This document shows, in pieces, positions 42,984 through 53,979 of a DNA stretch of 64,000 nucleotides (position 1 is the first letter of the stretch; every line of letters starts with the position of its first letter). This DNA is from Methanobacterium spitsbergense (GTDB lineage: Archaea > Methanobacteriota > Methanobacteria > Methanobacteriales > Methanobacteriaceae): NCBI RefSeq assembly GCF_019931065.1, contig NZ_JAIOUQ010000003.1:601569-665568 (forward strand), in the 5' to 3' direction. Position numbers and translations under genes: made by a program. The notes beneath the pieces were generated by a model that saw only the letters and a program-made list of their open reading frames with translations, was not told the origin of the DNA and did no database searches.

Positions 42984-43409
42984 TTGCCAGGACTTTTCGC
43001 AGCAAAAAAGCTTAAAAAGAATAGACAAAATTTCAGGTGGAAGGATGTGGAATATAAGAGGAAAGCTCTTAGATTAGATGTAAAAGCAGATCCACTTGAA
43101 GGCGCACCCCAAGCTAGAGGAATCGTTATTGAAAAAGTAGGTGTAGAGGCAAAACAGCCAAACTCTGCTATAAGGAAATGTGTACGTGTCCAGCTTATAA
43201 AAAATGGTAAACAATTAACAGCCTTCGCTCCAGGAGACGGTGCAATAGGTTTCATTGATGAACATGACGAAGTCATGATCGAGGGAATCGGAGGGCCTTC
43301 AGGAAGGTCTATGGGTGATATCCCTGGTGTTAGATGGAAGGTTACAAAAGTTAACAACGTATCATTACAACAAATGGTTATAGGTAGAATAGAAAAACCT
43401 GTAAGATAA
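42984..43409 (+). CDS. rps12: Ribosomal protein S12 (uS12)
   Basis: A 141-residue decoding-site protein: [20 protein letters not shown] at the start, [23 protein letters not shown] (with the loop QPNSAIRKC) and [19 protein letters not shown]. Start TTG with AAGGAGGAATTTCAT upstream. A 154-base AT-rich gap precedes it and probably holds the promoter of the S12-S7-EF unit. Confidence 0.97.
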   Translation: MPGLFAAKKLKKNRQNFRWKDVEYKRKALRLDVKADPLEGAPQARGIVIEKVGVEAKQPNSAIRKCVRVQLIKNGKQLTAFAPGDGAIGFIDEHDEVMIEGIGGPSGRSMGDIPGVRWKVTKVNNVSLQQMVIGRIEKPVR

Positions 43410-43425
43410 AAGTGAGGTAATTTTA

Positions 43426-43989
43426 ATGAGTTTTAAGGTCTTCGATAAATGGGATTTAGAAGAGGTGAAGGTAGAGGACTTAGGTCTTGTAAACTACATT
43501 TGCCTTGACGAAATTCTGGTTCCGCACACCCTAGGAAGGCATGTTAAAAGGCAGTTCGCAAAATCCAAAGTTTCCATAGTTGAAAGACTCATGAACAAAA
43601 TCATGAGAACACAGAGAAACTCTGGGAAAAAGAACAAGTCTTACAACATAGTTAAAGGGGCATTGGATATTATAAACCAGAGGTCAAAAAAGAACCCTAT
43701 TCAGGTTCTAGTGAAAGCGGTAGAAAACACTTCTCCACGTGAAGAAACAACCAGAATAAAGTATGGTGGAATAGGATATCAAGTTGCAGTGGATATAGCA
43801 CCACAGAGAAGGGTTGATCTGGCTGTTGGATTCTTAACAAGAGGCGCTCTACAATCATCATTCAAAAGGAAACGATCTGTAGAAGAATGTCTTGCTGATG
43901 AACTTCTTTTTGCTGCAGAGTACGATACAAGAAGCTTTGCAATCGGAAAGAAGGAAGAAAAAGAGAGAATTGCAAGATCTGCCCACTAA
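43426..43989 (+). CDS. rps7: Ribosomal protein S7 (uS7)
   Basis: A 187-residue small-subunit assembly protein with an archaeal N-terminal extension. GRHVKRQFAKSKVSIVERLMNK, VENTSPREETTRIKYGGIGYQVAVD and the C-terminal ADELLFAAEYDTRSFAIGKKEEKERIA are typical. It lies 16 bases after rps12 with AGTGAGGT upstream and belongs to the conserved str operon. Confidence 0.97.
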   Translation: MSFKVFDKWDLEEVKVEDLGLVNYICLDEILVPHTLGRHVKRQFAKSKVSIVERLMNKIMRTQRNSGKKNKSYNIVKGALDIINQRSKKNPIQVLVKAVENTSPREETTRIKYGGIGYQVAVDIAPQRRVDLAVGFLTRGALQSSFKRKRSVEECLADELLFAAEYDTRSFAIGKKEEKERIARSAH

Positions 43990-44028
43990 TATTAAATGAT
44001 TACAAATTTTGGTTACTAGGTGATTTTG

Positions 44029-46221
44029 GTGAGTAGACGTACTAAAATGATTAATAAGATTAAGGAATTGATGTACACTCCTAAGTATATAAGGAACATC
44101 GGTATTGTAGCCCATATTGACCATGGGAAAACTACACTATCTGACAACCTCCTGGCTGGAGCTGGCATGATCTCTAGAGAACTTGCAGGTGATCAGCGGT
44201 TTCTGGACTTTGATGACCAGGAACAAGCAAGAGGAATTACCATAGATGCAGCAAACGTTTCAATGGTCCACAAGTACAGGGAAGATGAGTACCTAATAAA
44301 CCTCATAGACACACCTGGTCACGTTGACTTCGGTGGAGATGTTACAAGGGCAATGAGAGCTGTTGACGGTGCAGTTGTTGTTATATGTGCAGTTGAAGGT
44401 ATAATGCCACAGACAGAAACTGTTCTGCGTCAGGCTTTAAAAGAAAATGTTCGGCCTGTTTTATTCATAAACAAGGTTGATCGTCTTATAAACGAGCTCA
44501 AACTTGAGGGAGATGAATTACAGAACAGGTTCCTTAAGATAATAGCCAGTGCTAATAAGCTCATAAAAAATATGGCTCCAGAGCAGTTCAAGAAGGAATG
44601 GCTTGCAAGAGTTGAGGATGGAAGTGTTGCATTTGGTTCAGCATATCATAATTGGGCTATAAATGTTCCAATGATGCAGAAAACAGGTATAACATTTAAC
44701 GATATTCGTGAAGCTTGTCGAGACGACAAACAGAAGGACTTAGCAGACAAAGTCCCTATACACGATGTACTTTTAGGGATGGTTGTGGACCACCTTCCAA
44801 GTCCTGATGTCTCCCAGAGATACAGGGTGCCAAGTATATGGAATGGTGATATAGAATCTGTTGAAGGGCAGGGTATGATTAACACCGACCCAGATTCACC
44901 ACTTGCTGTGATGATCACAAACGTAAGCATAGACAAACATGCAGGTGAAATTGCAACTGGAAGGGTTTATGGTGGAACCATAGAAAAAGGATCTGAAATA
45001 TATTTCGTAGGATCCCATGGAAAAGCCAGAATCCAACAAGTAGGAGTTTACATGGGCCCAGAACGTATTAACACAGATAAAGTTCCTGCAGGAAACATAG
45101 TCGCTATAACCGGTGCAAAGAATGCTATGGCTGGTGAAACAGTAACCAACCTTGGAACAGTCATCGATCCCTTTGAAGGTATTGAACACATATCTGAACC
45201 AGTTGTTACGGTTGCAGTCGAAGCCAAAAGCACCAAAGACCTTCCAAAACTCATAGAAGTTTTAAGACAAATTGGAAAGGAAGATCCAACTGTGAGAGTT
45301 GAGATTAACGAAGAAACAGGCGAACACCTCATATCCGGTATGGGTGAACTTCACCTTGAGATCATAACCTACCGTATAGATGAAAAAGGTGTGGAAATCG
45401 AGACTTCAGAACCAATCGTTGTGTACAGGGAAACTATTGCCGGAAAAGCAGGCCCTGTCGAAGGAAAATCTCCGAACAAGCACAACAGGTATTATATTGA
45501 CATAGAACCTTTATCCGACGAACTTTTCAATGCCATTCAGGACGGAAAGATCAAAGAAGGCCGTGTTAAAAAGAAAGAAAACACTTCAACCTTCACGGAG
45601 TATGGTCTTCCCAAGGACGAGGCCAAAAAGGTATGGGATGTTTACAAAAGATCTCTCTTTATCAATATGACACGTGGTATCCAGTACCTGGATGAGATAA
45701 AAGAACTTCTACTCGAAGGATTTGAAAGTGCACTTGATGATGGGCCAATAGCCAGAGAGAAGGTTATGGGACTTAAAATAACACTCAAAGACGCTAAAAT
45801 TCACGAGGATGCTGTTCACAGGGGTCCTGCTCAGGTTTTACCCGCAATAAGGAAAGCTGTGTACGGTGCAATCATGCTGGCTAACCCAACACTATTGGAG
45901 CCAATACAAAAAGTATTTATCAACGTTCCACAAGACTATATGGGTGCAGCAACTAGGGAAATACAGAACAGAAGAGGACAGATAGTGGACATGTCACAAG
46001 AAGGAGACATGGCTACATTGGAATCAACTGTACCTGTTGCTGAAATGTTCGGATTCGCAGGAGATATAAGATCTGCTGCTGAAGGTCGATGTCTCTGGTC
46101 AACAGAGAGTGCTGGCTTTGTAAGATTGCCTCCTGAACTTCAGAAGACAATTATAAGAGAGATAAGAGCTAGGAAAGGATTAACTCCAGAGCCTTACGGA
46201 CCAGACCATTACATAGGCTGA
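44029..46221 (+). CDS. fusA: Elongation factor 2 (aEF-2)
   Basis: A 730-residue translocase GTPase. G1 is [10 protein letters not shown]3 DTPGHVDF and G4 NKVDR. The C-terminal domain contains [12 protein letters not shown] and then the stretch of domain IV where archaea carry the diphthamide His. The end reads [11 protein letters not shown]. The GTG at 44029 gives the usual [16 protein letters not shown] start and has AGGTGAT four bases upstream; the frame open from 44020 includes that site. Confidence 0.97.
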   Translation: MSRRTKMINKIKELMYTPKYIRNIGIVAHIDHGKTTLSDNLLAGAGMISRELAGDQRFLDFDDQEQARGITIDAANVSMVHKYREDEYLINLIDTPGHVDFGGDVTRAMRAVDGAVVVICAVEGIMPQTETVLRQALKENVRPVLFINKVDRLINELKLEGDELQNRFLKIIASANKLIKNMAPEQFKKEWLARVEDGSVAFGSAYHNWAINVPMMQKTGITFNDIREACRDDKQKDLADKVPIHDVLLGMVVDHLPSPDVSQRYRVPSIWNGDIESVEGQGMINTDPDSPLAVMITNVSIDKHAGEIATGRVYGGTIEKGSEIYFVGSHGKARIQQVGVYMGPERINTDKVPAGNIVAITGAKNAMAGETVTNLGTVIDPFEGIEHISEPVVTVAVEAKSTKDLPKLIEVLRQIGKEDPTVRVEINEETGEHLISGMGELHLEIITYRIDEKGVEIETSEPIVVYRETIAGKAGPVEGKSPNKHNRYYIDIEPLSDELFNAIQDGKIKEGRVKKKENTSTFTEYGLPKDEAKKVWDVYKRSLFINMTRGIQYLDEIKELLLEGFESALDDGPIAREKVMGLKITLKDAKIHEDAVHRGPAQVLPAIRKAVYGAIMLANPTLLEPIQKVFINVPQDYMGAATREIQNRRGQIVDMSQEGDMATLESTVPVAEMFGFAGDIRSAAEGRCLWSTESAGFVRLPPELQKTIIREIRARKGLTPEPYGPDHYIG

Positions 46222-46280
46222 TCAAAAATTAATGAATAAAACTAATAAAATTATACAAATGTTAAATGGAGGTATATTTT

Positions 46281-47522
<1,242 letters not shown>

Positions 47523-47582
47523 TTTACAGATAATAACTGAAGGTAATATTAAACCTTCTTTTTATTTTTATGGAGGATTGGA

Positions 47583-47891
47583 ATGCACAAAGCCAGAATA
47601 AAACTCACAGGTACAGATCCTGAGAAACTTGCATATGTATGTGATCAGCTCAAAAGAATAGCAGAGAGAACAGGCGTGGACCTATCCGGACCAATACCAT
47701 TGCCAACCAAAAAACTTGTGGTGCCAACCCGTAAATCTCCAGATGGAGAGGGAAAAGCAACATGGGAAAAATGGGAGCTCCGAATCCACAAGAGACTTGT
47801 TGGGATTGAAGCAGATGAACGTGCAATGCGTCAAGTCATGAAGGTCAATGTACCAGACAACGTGAGCATAGAAATCGAATTAAAAAGCTAA
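47583..47891 (+). CDS. rps10: Ribosomal protein S10 (uS10)
   Basis: A 102-residue protein: [20 protein letters not shown], then [38 protein letters not shown] (core GPIPLPTKK and RIHKRLV). It has the normal length and sits after EF-1alpha as in other euryarchaea. TGGAGGATTGG precedes the ATG. It is the last protein of the str unit; a tRNA gene follows 27 bases later. Confidence 0.97.
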   Translation: MHKARIKLTGTDPEKLAYVCDQLKRIAERTGVDLSGPIPLPTKKLVVPTRKSPDGEGKATWEKWELRIHKRLVGIEADERAMRQVMKVNVPDNVSIEIELKS

Positions 47892-47918
47892 TATAGCTTA
47901 ACCCCTTTTTTATATCAT

Positions 47919-48003
47919 GCCGGGATAGCCTAGCCAGGGAAGGCGCAGGACTTGAGATCCTGTGGAGTTTGACTCCACCTGGGTTCAAATCCCAGTCCCG
48001 GCG
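47919..48003 (+). tRNA. tRNA-Ser (UGA)
   Basis: Type II tRNA with a long variable arm (stem GTGGAGT/ACTCCAC). Acceptor GCCGGGA pairs with TCCCGGC and the discriminator is G, as for serine. Anticodon stem CAGGA/TCCTG encloses loop CTTGAGA with anticodon UGA. T-arm CTGGGTTCAAATCCCAG is clear. No encoded CCA. Confidence 0.95.
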
Positions 48004-48097
48004 TTCAAACCCTTACAAAGTTTGATATAATAAATTTTTATATTCTATTTTAAATTTTTAAATTACCAATTCATATCACACCTAGAGAGGATGCTCG

Positions 48098-48574
48098 ATG
48101 AGTTACACCCAAATATCAACTTTCATAAAAACAATAACAGGAATCACAATAGGTAAAATACAATTCAAAAGAGATGAAATCAATAAAACTGTACAAATGT
48201 TAGATGGCCATAGATTCACTGTATTTAGACATGTAATAAAAAAATCAAAAAATCAGAAAGGGCAAAAACCAGCAGTATTATGTGTCAGATTTCATGTAAA
48301 CGGAATGTCACCCGAAAGAAACATAAAATATTCACTTTTGCCAATGTTATTTATACTTGGTCTTCCCGGATTCAGGGAAAAATATTGGATGATAAATAGA
48401 AGAAACGGAGATTTCCAGGGATTATATGAATGGAACAGTGTTGAACAAGCTGAAAAATATGTCAATTCTTTTGCAATGAATTTTATGGCTAAAAGATCCA
48501 TTCCAGGTTCTGTTTCATATGAGATAATTCCAGAAATTGGTCTTGCTGATCATCTAAGACATTTAGAACTATAA
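48098..48574 (+). CDS. Hypothetical protein, possible dimeric alpha+beta barrel (monooxygenase-like)
   Basis: A 158-residue soluble protein. The second half, GLPGFREKYWMINRRNGDFQGLYEWNS and VEQAEKYVNSFAMNFMAKRSIPGSV, resembles small heme-degrading or antibiotic-biosynthesis monooxygenase-like domains, in which a PGFR-x-K strand is followed by a G-x-Y-x-W strand and helix. The first half is not recognised. No cofactor site can be named, so function is open. The ATG follows AGAGAGGATGCTCG. It stands alone between tRNA-Ser and the Ku gene, with a 150-base gap on its right. Confidence 0.5.
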   Translation: MSYTQISTFIKTITGITIGKIQFKRDEINKTVQMLDGHRFTVFRHVIKKSKNQKGQKPAVLCVRFHVNGMSPERNIKYSLLPMLFILGLPGFREKYWMINRRNGDFQGLYEWNSVEQAEKYVNSFAMNFMAKRSIPGSVSYEIIPEIGLADHLRHLEL

Positions 48575-48732
48575 AAACATCAATAATTTATTATAATTTA
48601 TTTCTATTTTTTAAATTCTATATACTATTTATTAGGAAACTCTCTAAAAATTCTCAGTTCAATTATTTTAAGTAAAAAATAATTTATGGCTTCAAATCCA
48701 AATATAAACATAATACTTTTTGGAGGGTGATC

Positions 48733-49494
48733 ATGAGGTCAATATGGTCGGGATATTTATCGTTTGGTTCAATTCTCATACCTGTCCGTCAATATGCTGC
48801 AAGTGGAACTCTTCATGTCAGTTTTCACCAAGTTCATAAGACTGATTGTGGAAGAGTTCGTTATAAAAAGGTGTGTGAAAAGGATGGTGAGGAACTCAAT
48901 CCTGAAGATATAATAAAAGCATATATTGTTGGGGGTGAATGTCTTAAATTCACTGACGAGGAATTAGATTCTCTCAAACCATTTTCAACAAAAATTATGG
49001 AAATATTAGGTTTCTGCAACATAAAAGAAATCCCTATGGAAGCACTGAACAAACCATATTATCTAGGTACAGATTCTCCAAAGAAGGGAGGGGCAGGTAA
49101 AAGTTTTCTTCTTTTAAAAGAATCAATGAATAAAAGCAATAAAGTAGCGGTAGTTAAGTGGGTGTCAAGAACCAACGAGTATCTTGGAATGTTACAACCA
49201 TATGAAAAAGGTTTACTCCTAAAACAGCTTTTATATCATGAACAAGTAAAGCCAATAGAAGAAGTTGAAGTATTAGATGCAGAAGTTGAAGATGACTTGG
49301 TTGATAAGGGCGTTAAGGCTATTGAAAAGATGACATTCAAGTTTGATTGGTCAAAATACACAGAAACATACACTCAAGAGGTTAAGGAACTTGTTGAAAG
49401 GAAATTCATAGGTGAAGAAGTGGTAGTGGGTGAATTCAAAGTACCCGAAACCCGTTCAATTGAAGCTGAATTAGAAAAGATGCTGGAAGAATAG
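48733..49494 (+). CDS. ku: Bacterial-type Ku protein (end-joining DNA-end binding)
   Basis: A 253-residue homodimeric Ku of bacterial type. It starts MRSIWSGYLSFGSILIPVRQY, the family N terminus, then FHQVHKTDCGRVRYKKVCEKDGEEL with the KVC..DG segment, FFSTKIMEI-like LKPFSTKIMEILGF, PYYLGTDSPKKGGAGKSFLLLKE, and a C-terminal helical region. Ku threads onto broken DNA ends and recruits the ligase. The ATG at 48733 follows GGAGGGTGATC. Seventeen bases after its stop begins an ATP-dependent ligase of the LigD type, so the two are an operon. Slightly shorter than typical (about 270), lacking a basic C-terminal tail. Confidence 0.88.
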   Translation: MRSIWSGYLSFGSILIPVRQYAASGTLHVSFHQVHKTDCGRVRYKKVCEKDGEELNPEDIIKAYIVGGECLKFTDEELDSLKPFSTKIMEILGFCNIKEIPMEALNKPYYLGTDSPKKGGAGKSFLLLKESMNKSNKVAVVKWVSRTNEYLGMLQPYEKGLLLKQLLYHEQVKPIEEVEVLDAEVEDDLVDKGVKAIEKMTFKFDWSKYTETYTQEVKELVERKFIGEEVVVGEFKVPETRSIEAELEKMLEE

Positions 49495-49510
49495 AAAATG
49501 GTGATTTATA

Positions 49511-50404
49511 ATGCCCAACATGATTGAACCCATGCTGGCAACCCTAACAAATCCAACGAATTTGAAATTAACTGGTACTTGGATTATCGAACCAAAATAT
49601 GATGGTGAGAGGATAATAGCTGTCCGTTATGGTGATAAAATAGATTTATGGACCCGTAGAAATATTCAGGCAACCTATAAATTTCCTGAAATAGTAAAAG
49701 CATTGAAAAAAGAAGTTGATGGGGATAAATGGATACTTGATGGTGAAATGACTGTTAAAGGAGGTTTTAGACAGTTATTAAACAGAAATGTTGAAGATAG
49801 ATTTAAAATTAGTTTACTATCACGAAAGATCCCAGCAACATTCAATATTTTTGATATATTACAATATGAAAAAGATGATCTAATAAACAGGCCTCTTATG
49901 GAGCGTAAAAGCATATTAATGAAGGTGGTACATCCAGAAAACTACATAGAAATTGTTCCATTTAAAGAAGTAGATAAACCAGATAATCAATTTCAAGATT
50001 ATTTAAAACAGGGTTATGAAGGGGCAGTTATCAAGAATTTAGATTCTAAATATGAACCTGGAAAAAGATCAGATAATTGGTTGAAGATTAAAAAAGGAGA
50101 CACAGTAGATGTATGTATAATAGGAGCCACTAAAAGCACGAGTAGTATACCATTTGGTGCTCTTTTAATGGAAAAGAATGGAAAATATTTTGGTAGGGTT
50201 GGGACAGGCTTCAGTGACCAAGATAGAAAGGATATATTAAAACTTCTTAAGGAAAATCAAGCACCTCTCCAAATAACAGTACCTCCTGATGTGGAACCAG
50301 AAATATTAATCACATCTAAACCTCTTTTAGCAGAGATCAAGATGCAAGAGATGATCAAAAGATCTCCCCGAGCTCCTGTATGGGTCAGATTTAGATGGGA
50401 ATAA
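49511..50404 (+). CDS. ATP-dependent DNA ligase, LigD-type ligase domain
   Basis: A 297-residue single-domain-pair ligase: adenylation domain about 1-195 and OB-fold about 200-297. Motif I is EPKYDGERI (catalytic Lys in KYDG), motif III-like TFNIFDIL, motif IV GYEGAVIKN, and motif V NWLKIKK. The end PRAPVWVRFRWE is typical of LigD C termini. It is about half the size of the archaeal replicative ligase and lacks its N-terminal DNA-binding domain. With Ku directly upstream it should seal double-strand breaks. No polymerase or phosphoesterase domain is fused or adjacent. Confidence 0.88.
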   Translation: MPNMIEPMLATLTNPTNLKLTGTWIIEPKYDGERIIAVRYGDKIDLWTRRNIQATYKFPEIVKALKKEVDGDKWILDGEMTVKGGFRQLLNRNVEDRFKISLLSRKIPATFNIFDILQYEKDDLINRPLMERKSILMKVVHPENYIEIVPFKEVDKPDNQFQDYLKQGYEGAVIKNLDSKYEPGKRSDNWLKIKKGDTVDVCIIGATKSTSSIPFGALLMEKNGKYFGRVGTGFSDQDRKDILKLLKENQAPLQITVPPDVEPEILITSKPLLAEIKMQEMIKRSPRAPVWVRFRWE

Positions 50405-50446
50405 TTTTAAAAAAAAATAGAGTAATTTAAATATGTTAATTTTTAC

Positions 50447-51253
50447 TCAAGTCATTCTTTTTAAAGTAACAACAACTATCTGTGGAGGTGCAAAAAATCT
50501 CACCGGCGCCCATACCATACCAATACCATTGCTTATTATCATTGTATCATTGCCCAATTTTGTAACGCCACTAAGATGCTTTTGTTCATATTGAGATTTT
50601 ATAAATGGAGCATAAAGTCCAAATAAAGTAATTTGCCCGCCATGAGTATGTCCTGCAAATACCAGATCAACCCTTGATTTTGAAACTTTTGGAAAATAGT
50701 CCGGTTTATGAGTAACCAATATAACAAAGTCTTCAGGAGTTATATCTTGTAGTATAGGAAGTTGGTTTGGAACATCTGTGTCCATATCTGCTACTCCTCC
50801 CACTCTGATCCTAGAAGAATTAGTGCCTATCCATGCACCATTATTCCCAATATATGTGATGCCTGCATTTTGCATAGCATGAATTGATACATTTTTAGGG
50901 TCATTATTTCCTAACACACCATAAACCCCTAAAGGTGCCTTTAATTTTGATAAGGATAAAAAAACAGGTCCAACTGCCGAAGAGTCAGAAGTAACATAAT
51001 CACCACCAAGGAGGATCATATCTGGCTTTAACTCATTGGTCTGGTTTACAATGCTGTCTACTCTTTCTTTACTAAAAAATGAACCATAATGAATATCTGT
51101 TAAAAAAACTATATGCTTTCCATCAAATTCTGGTGGAATCTGACTTGATTCAATTGTGATTTCTTTGGTTTGAATGAGATAAGGTTCAACAAAGGAGTAG
51201 GCACCAAAAAATATCCCTAGAATTACAATAATTAAAATTAATTTTTTTAACAT
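50447..51253 (-). CDS. Membrane-anchored calcineurin-like metallophosphoesterase
   Basis: A 268-residue protein with an N-terminal membrane anchor (residues 4-22) and an outward-facing phosphoesterase domain. Metal-binding motifs are in order: LTDIHYG (Asp53, His55), LGGDYV (Asp85), LGNND (Asn117), VTHKPD and FAGHTHGGQ. The layout matches the YkuE/YaeI group, some of which act on lipid or nucleotide phosphates; the substrate is unknown. AAAGGATG precedes the ATG. It is convergent with the ligase gene, which ends 42 bases away. Confidence 0.88.
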   Translation of the reverse strand: MLKKLILIIVILGIFFGAYSFVEPYLIQTKEITIESSQIPPEFDGKHIVFLTDIHYGSFFSKERVDSIVNQTNELKPDMILLGGDYVTSDSSAVGPVFLSLSKLKAPLGVYGVLGNNDPKNVSIHAMQNAGITYIGNNGAWIGTNSSRIRVGGVADMDTDVPNQLPILQDITPEDFVILVTHKPDYFPKVSKSRVDLVFAGHTHGGQITLFGLYAPFIKSQYEQKHLSGVTKLGNDTMIISNGIGMVWAPVRFFAPPQIVVVTLKRMT

Positions 51254-51810
51254 TTTAGCATCCTTTCATATATTTTAATAAAATAATTTAAATTTAGAAT
51301 ATTATTTTTCTAAAAAAAAGTCTAATAAAATTGGAATTTAATTTATTTTCCCCAATGCTATCTTTTTCATTATATTTTATAGTAAATAAATGGTTGGTTG
51401 ACTATGGATATTTTAAAATATGTTAGTGCTCAAATTTATTTTAAGTTTTTGTTAGCCTATTTTCCAATAATATGTTTTAAATCTAATTTAAACACCAAAA
51501 TCTTTGAGAAAATAATTCAAGATTTGTAATAAAGATGTTCAAAATAATAATCACCTTTCTATAATAGCCCAACATTAAATTTTGAAACTCCTTAATATTT
51601 TTTTTAACCTAAATAAAAGTCTAAAATTACAAATAAGAAGTGATACAAAGCCGATCTAATTTGGGTGTGATTTAGGCATAGGTACTTATCGTTTATTAAC
51701 AATACAAATATACATACATAACTCAAGAAAGTAGATACTAAAATTTTCAAGCTTACAAATAATTTTTAAACAAATAATAAACAATATTAAATATAAATTG
51801 GAGAGATAAG
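51254..51810. other. 557-base AT-rich divergent intergenic region
   Basis: Between the metallophosphoesterase and the NYN gene. It has AT tracts including a TATA-like ATTAAATATAAA just before 51800, and no coding-like frame. Nothing else is recognised. Confidence 0.4.
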
Positions 51811-52308
51811 ATGCATCGTTTTGATAAATTAACTTCATTTAAAGATTACATTCCACTTATAAGAGAAAATTCACACGGAAAAAATATAGGACTTCTTGTA
51901 GACGGTCCTAATATGCTTCGAAAAGAATTTGACTGCAATTTAGATACAGTAAGAGATTTAATTTCTGAACATGGTAATATCAAAGTTGGTAAAGTTTTTC
52001 TTAATCAATACGCTTCAGACAAGCTTATAGAGGCTGTTGTAAATCAGGGATTTTCACCAATGATCGTAGCAGGGGAAACAGATGTTCAACTTGCCGTTGA
52101 GGCGTTTGAACTTATACACAATCCTAATATTGATGTGATTGCCATTATGACTCGTGATGTGGATTTCTTCCCATTAATAAATGTTGCCAAAGAACACGGG
52201 AAAAAAACTATTGTAATTGGAGCAGAACCCGGATTCAGTGTAGCTTTAAAGAATTGTGCAGATAGTACAATTACTCTAAAAACACATCAACCACCAAGCG
52301 CAGCTTAA
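51811..52308 (+). CDS. NYN-domain protein (TIGR00288-like, predicted RNase fold)
   Basis: A 165-residue protein of the NYN/PIN-like nuclease fold. The first acidic residue is Asp31 in GLLVDGPNM, others are in [13 protein letters not shown] and the late [18 protein letters not shown], giving the acidic cluster (Asp31, Asp in TDVQ, Asp in RDVDF) that binds metal. The final [15 protein letters not shown] is typical. Methanogens commonly carry this type; RNA is the presumed substrate. GGAGAGATAAG precedes the ATG. It is a single gene. Confidence 0.82.
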   Translation: MHRFDKLTSFKDYIPLIRENSHGKNIGLLVDGPNMLRKEFDCNLDTVRDLISEHGNIKVGKVFLNQYASDKLIEAVVNQGFSPMIVAGETDVQLAVEAFELIHNPNIDVIAIMTRDVDFFPLINVAKEHGKKTIVIGAEPGFSVALKNCADSTITLKTHQPPSAA

Positions 52309-52454
52309 TTTAATTCATTTTTCAATTCTTTTTTTTTAGTTACTTCATTATATTTTTTCGAAATTTACATTGTTATTTTTAAAGTAAAATCCTTATGTTG
52401 GATAAAAATTTTTATTATATAATGATGACATAAGTAAATTCTGGAGAGTTTGTT

Positions 52455-52919
52455 ATGGAGATAGTAGAAAAAAGAATAGAAGAAACAAGAGTAGCTTATG
52501 CACAATTTAAAGGGAGTTATAGTAAAATTCCAGAGCATATGCAAGAAGTTGGTCAGTGGGTTATTGATGATGGTTTAGAAATGACTGGCATGGTATACGG
52601 TTCTTATTTCAACAGTCCTGATGAAGTTTCAGAGGATGAACTTGAATATGAAATAGGATTTTCATTTAAGGGAGATTTAAAGATTCAAGAAGGTAAATTG
52701 GGGTATAAAGAGATACCAGAACATTCAGTACTGGCAGCAGTACACAAAGGACCTTATACTAATGTAGGTCCTGTAATCCGTGCAATAGCAAAATATGCAG
52801 CAGAAAATGGGTATGATGTAGTAGGTCCAGTTACAGAGGTCTACCTCAACGATCCTAGTCAAGTTTCGCCTCAAGAGTTACTAACTGAAGTAAGATTTCC
52901 AGTGATTAAAATGGGTTAA
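52455..52919 (+). CDS. GyrI-like small-molecule-binding protein, copy 1
   Basis: A 154-residue two-repeat protein of the GyrI-like/AraC effector-binding fold. Halves show the pattern YGSYFNSPDEVSEDELEYEIGF (first), and GPVTEVYLNDPSQVSPQELLTEVRFPV (second); the stretch SVLAAVHKGPYTNVGPV is the central strand motif HKGPY. Such proteins bind hydrophobic or drug-like ligands or act as inhibitors. CTGGAGAG precedes the ATG. A paralogue lies 490 bases downstream, with a degraded gene between. Confidence 0.8.
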   Translation: MEIVEKRIEETRVAYAQFKGSYSKIPEHMQEVGQWVIDDGLEMTGMVYGSYFNSPDEVSEDELEYEIGFSFKGDLKIQEGKLGYKEIPEHSVLAAVHKGPYTNVGPVIRAIAKYAAENGYDVVGPVTEVYLNDPSQVSPQELLTEVRFPVIKMG

Positions 52920-52984
52920 TATTCAGTTTACCTAAAATATTTTTTTTATCTTTCAATAGAAATGGAATAACTGAGAAACGATTT

Positions 52985-53262
52985 CAATGCAACCCCTAGA
53001 ATAGATCCTCATATATCAGAAATTGATTTCAAATATGATACAATTCCATAATATGAATCTTTAATTTAAAAATTTAACAAGATTAAAAGATATTTGAAAA
53101 TATTTGGCCTTCAACAAGAAGATTTGAAATTGCAGAAGAATTATTTGGAAAATTTCAAATATCTTTTGGTAAAAAACTGTGGAAACAGTTGAATATCAAT
53201 TAAAAAGATTTGATATAGAATATTTCTCCATTAAAACAGATGAACTTAAATTATTATTGTAA
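52985..53262 (+). pseudogene. Fragments of a decayed gene between two GyrI-like genes
   Basis: Three short stretches with coding character lie in different frames. ATPRIDPHISEIDFKYDTIP ends in a stop near 53052. A second stretch from about 53087 contains RRFEIAEELFGKFQISFGKK. A third, in another frame, contains VEYQLKRFDIEYFSIKTDEL and ends at a stop at 53260-53262. Amino-acid composition and periodicity look like real protein, but stops and at least one frameshift separate them. The original family is not recognised. They could instead be chance in AT-rich DNA. Confidence 0.4.
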
Positions 53263-53406
53263 GAAACATTTTTTGGGATAGTTAAAGTGTTTTTAATATG
53301 TGCTAAATAGGATTTTATAAATAATTATAAATTTCAATAATCTTAATTTTTATATAAATTAGAACAGAATATTTATAGATCAATAATTTATTCAGGGGGT
53401 CTTAAT

Positions 53407-53865
53407 ATGGAAATCAAACTGAAAAAAACTGAAGAAAAGCAAGTAGCATATATATTTTATACAGGACCCGTGGAGGATATGGGTGATTTAATTGGGGAGA
53501 TAGTTGATTGGATGATGGCACAAAATGTTGAAATGACAGGTCCACCATATTCTGCTTATTACACAAGTCCAGCTGAAGTCGCACCTCAAGATATGCAATA
53601 TGAAATGGGAGTTCCTTTTGCAGGACAAGCATCAGAAGCAGGAAAGGTAAAAATAAAAACCATGCCTGTTCAAAAAGTCATTTCTGCTATTCACAAAGGA
53701 CCTTACAGTGAAGTTGGTCCCGTGTATGAAGTTTTAATGAACAAAGTTATTGAAGATGGATATCAAATGATTGGTGCACCCATTGAGATATACTTCAACA
53801 GCCCTATGGAAGTACCCGAATCTGATCTGTTAACAGAAATACAATTTCCTGTTGTTAAAATTTGA
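53407..53865 (+). CDS. GyrI-like small-molecule-binding protein, copy 2
   Basis: A 152-residue paralogue of the protein at 52455. The two share the layout YYTSPAEVAPQDMQYEMGVPF in the first half, VISAIHKGPYSEVGPVYEVL in the middle and IYFNSPMEVPESDLLTEIQFPV in the second. CAGGGGGTC precedes the ATG. Divergence is large enough that this is not a very recent copy. It is likely a ligand-binding protein in the cytoplasm, target unknown. Confidence 0.8.
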   Translation: MEIKLKKTEEKQVAYIFYTGPVEDMGDLIGEIVDWMMAQNVEMTGPPYSAYYTSPAEVAPQDMQYEMGVPFAGQASEAGKVKIKTMPVQKVISAIHKGPYSEVGPVYEVLMNKVIEDGYQMIGAPIEIYFNSPMEVPESDLLTEIQFPVVKI

Positions 53866-53979
53866 TATTATAAATTTTATATTAAGTATATGCCAGCAAT
53901 ATTCATTTATTGTGGGTTAGATTTGGAAGTAATATTCACATGATCCAAGATTTTAATGATCAAAAATAGAAATTAGAAA

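Noticed and set aside
49511..50404. Archaeal replicative DNA ligase
   Set aside because: It is about half the usual length and lacks the N-terminal DNA-binding domain; the C-terminal end is LigD-like and Ku is adjacent.
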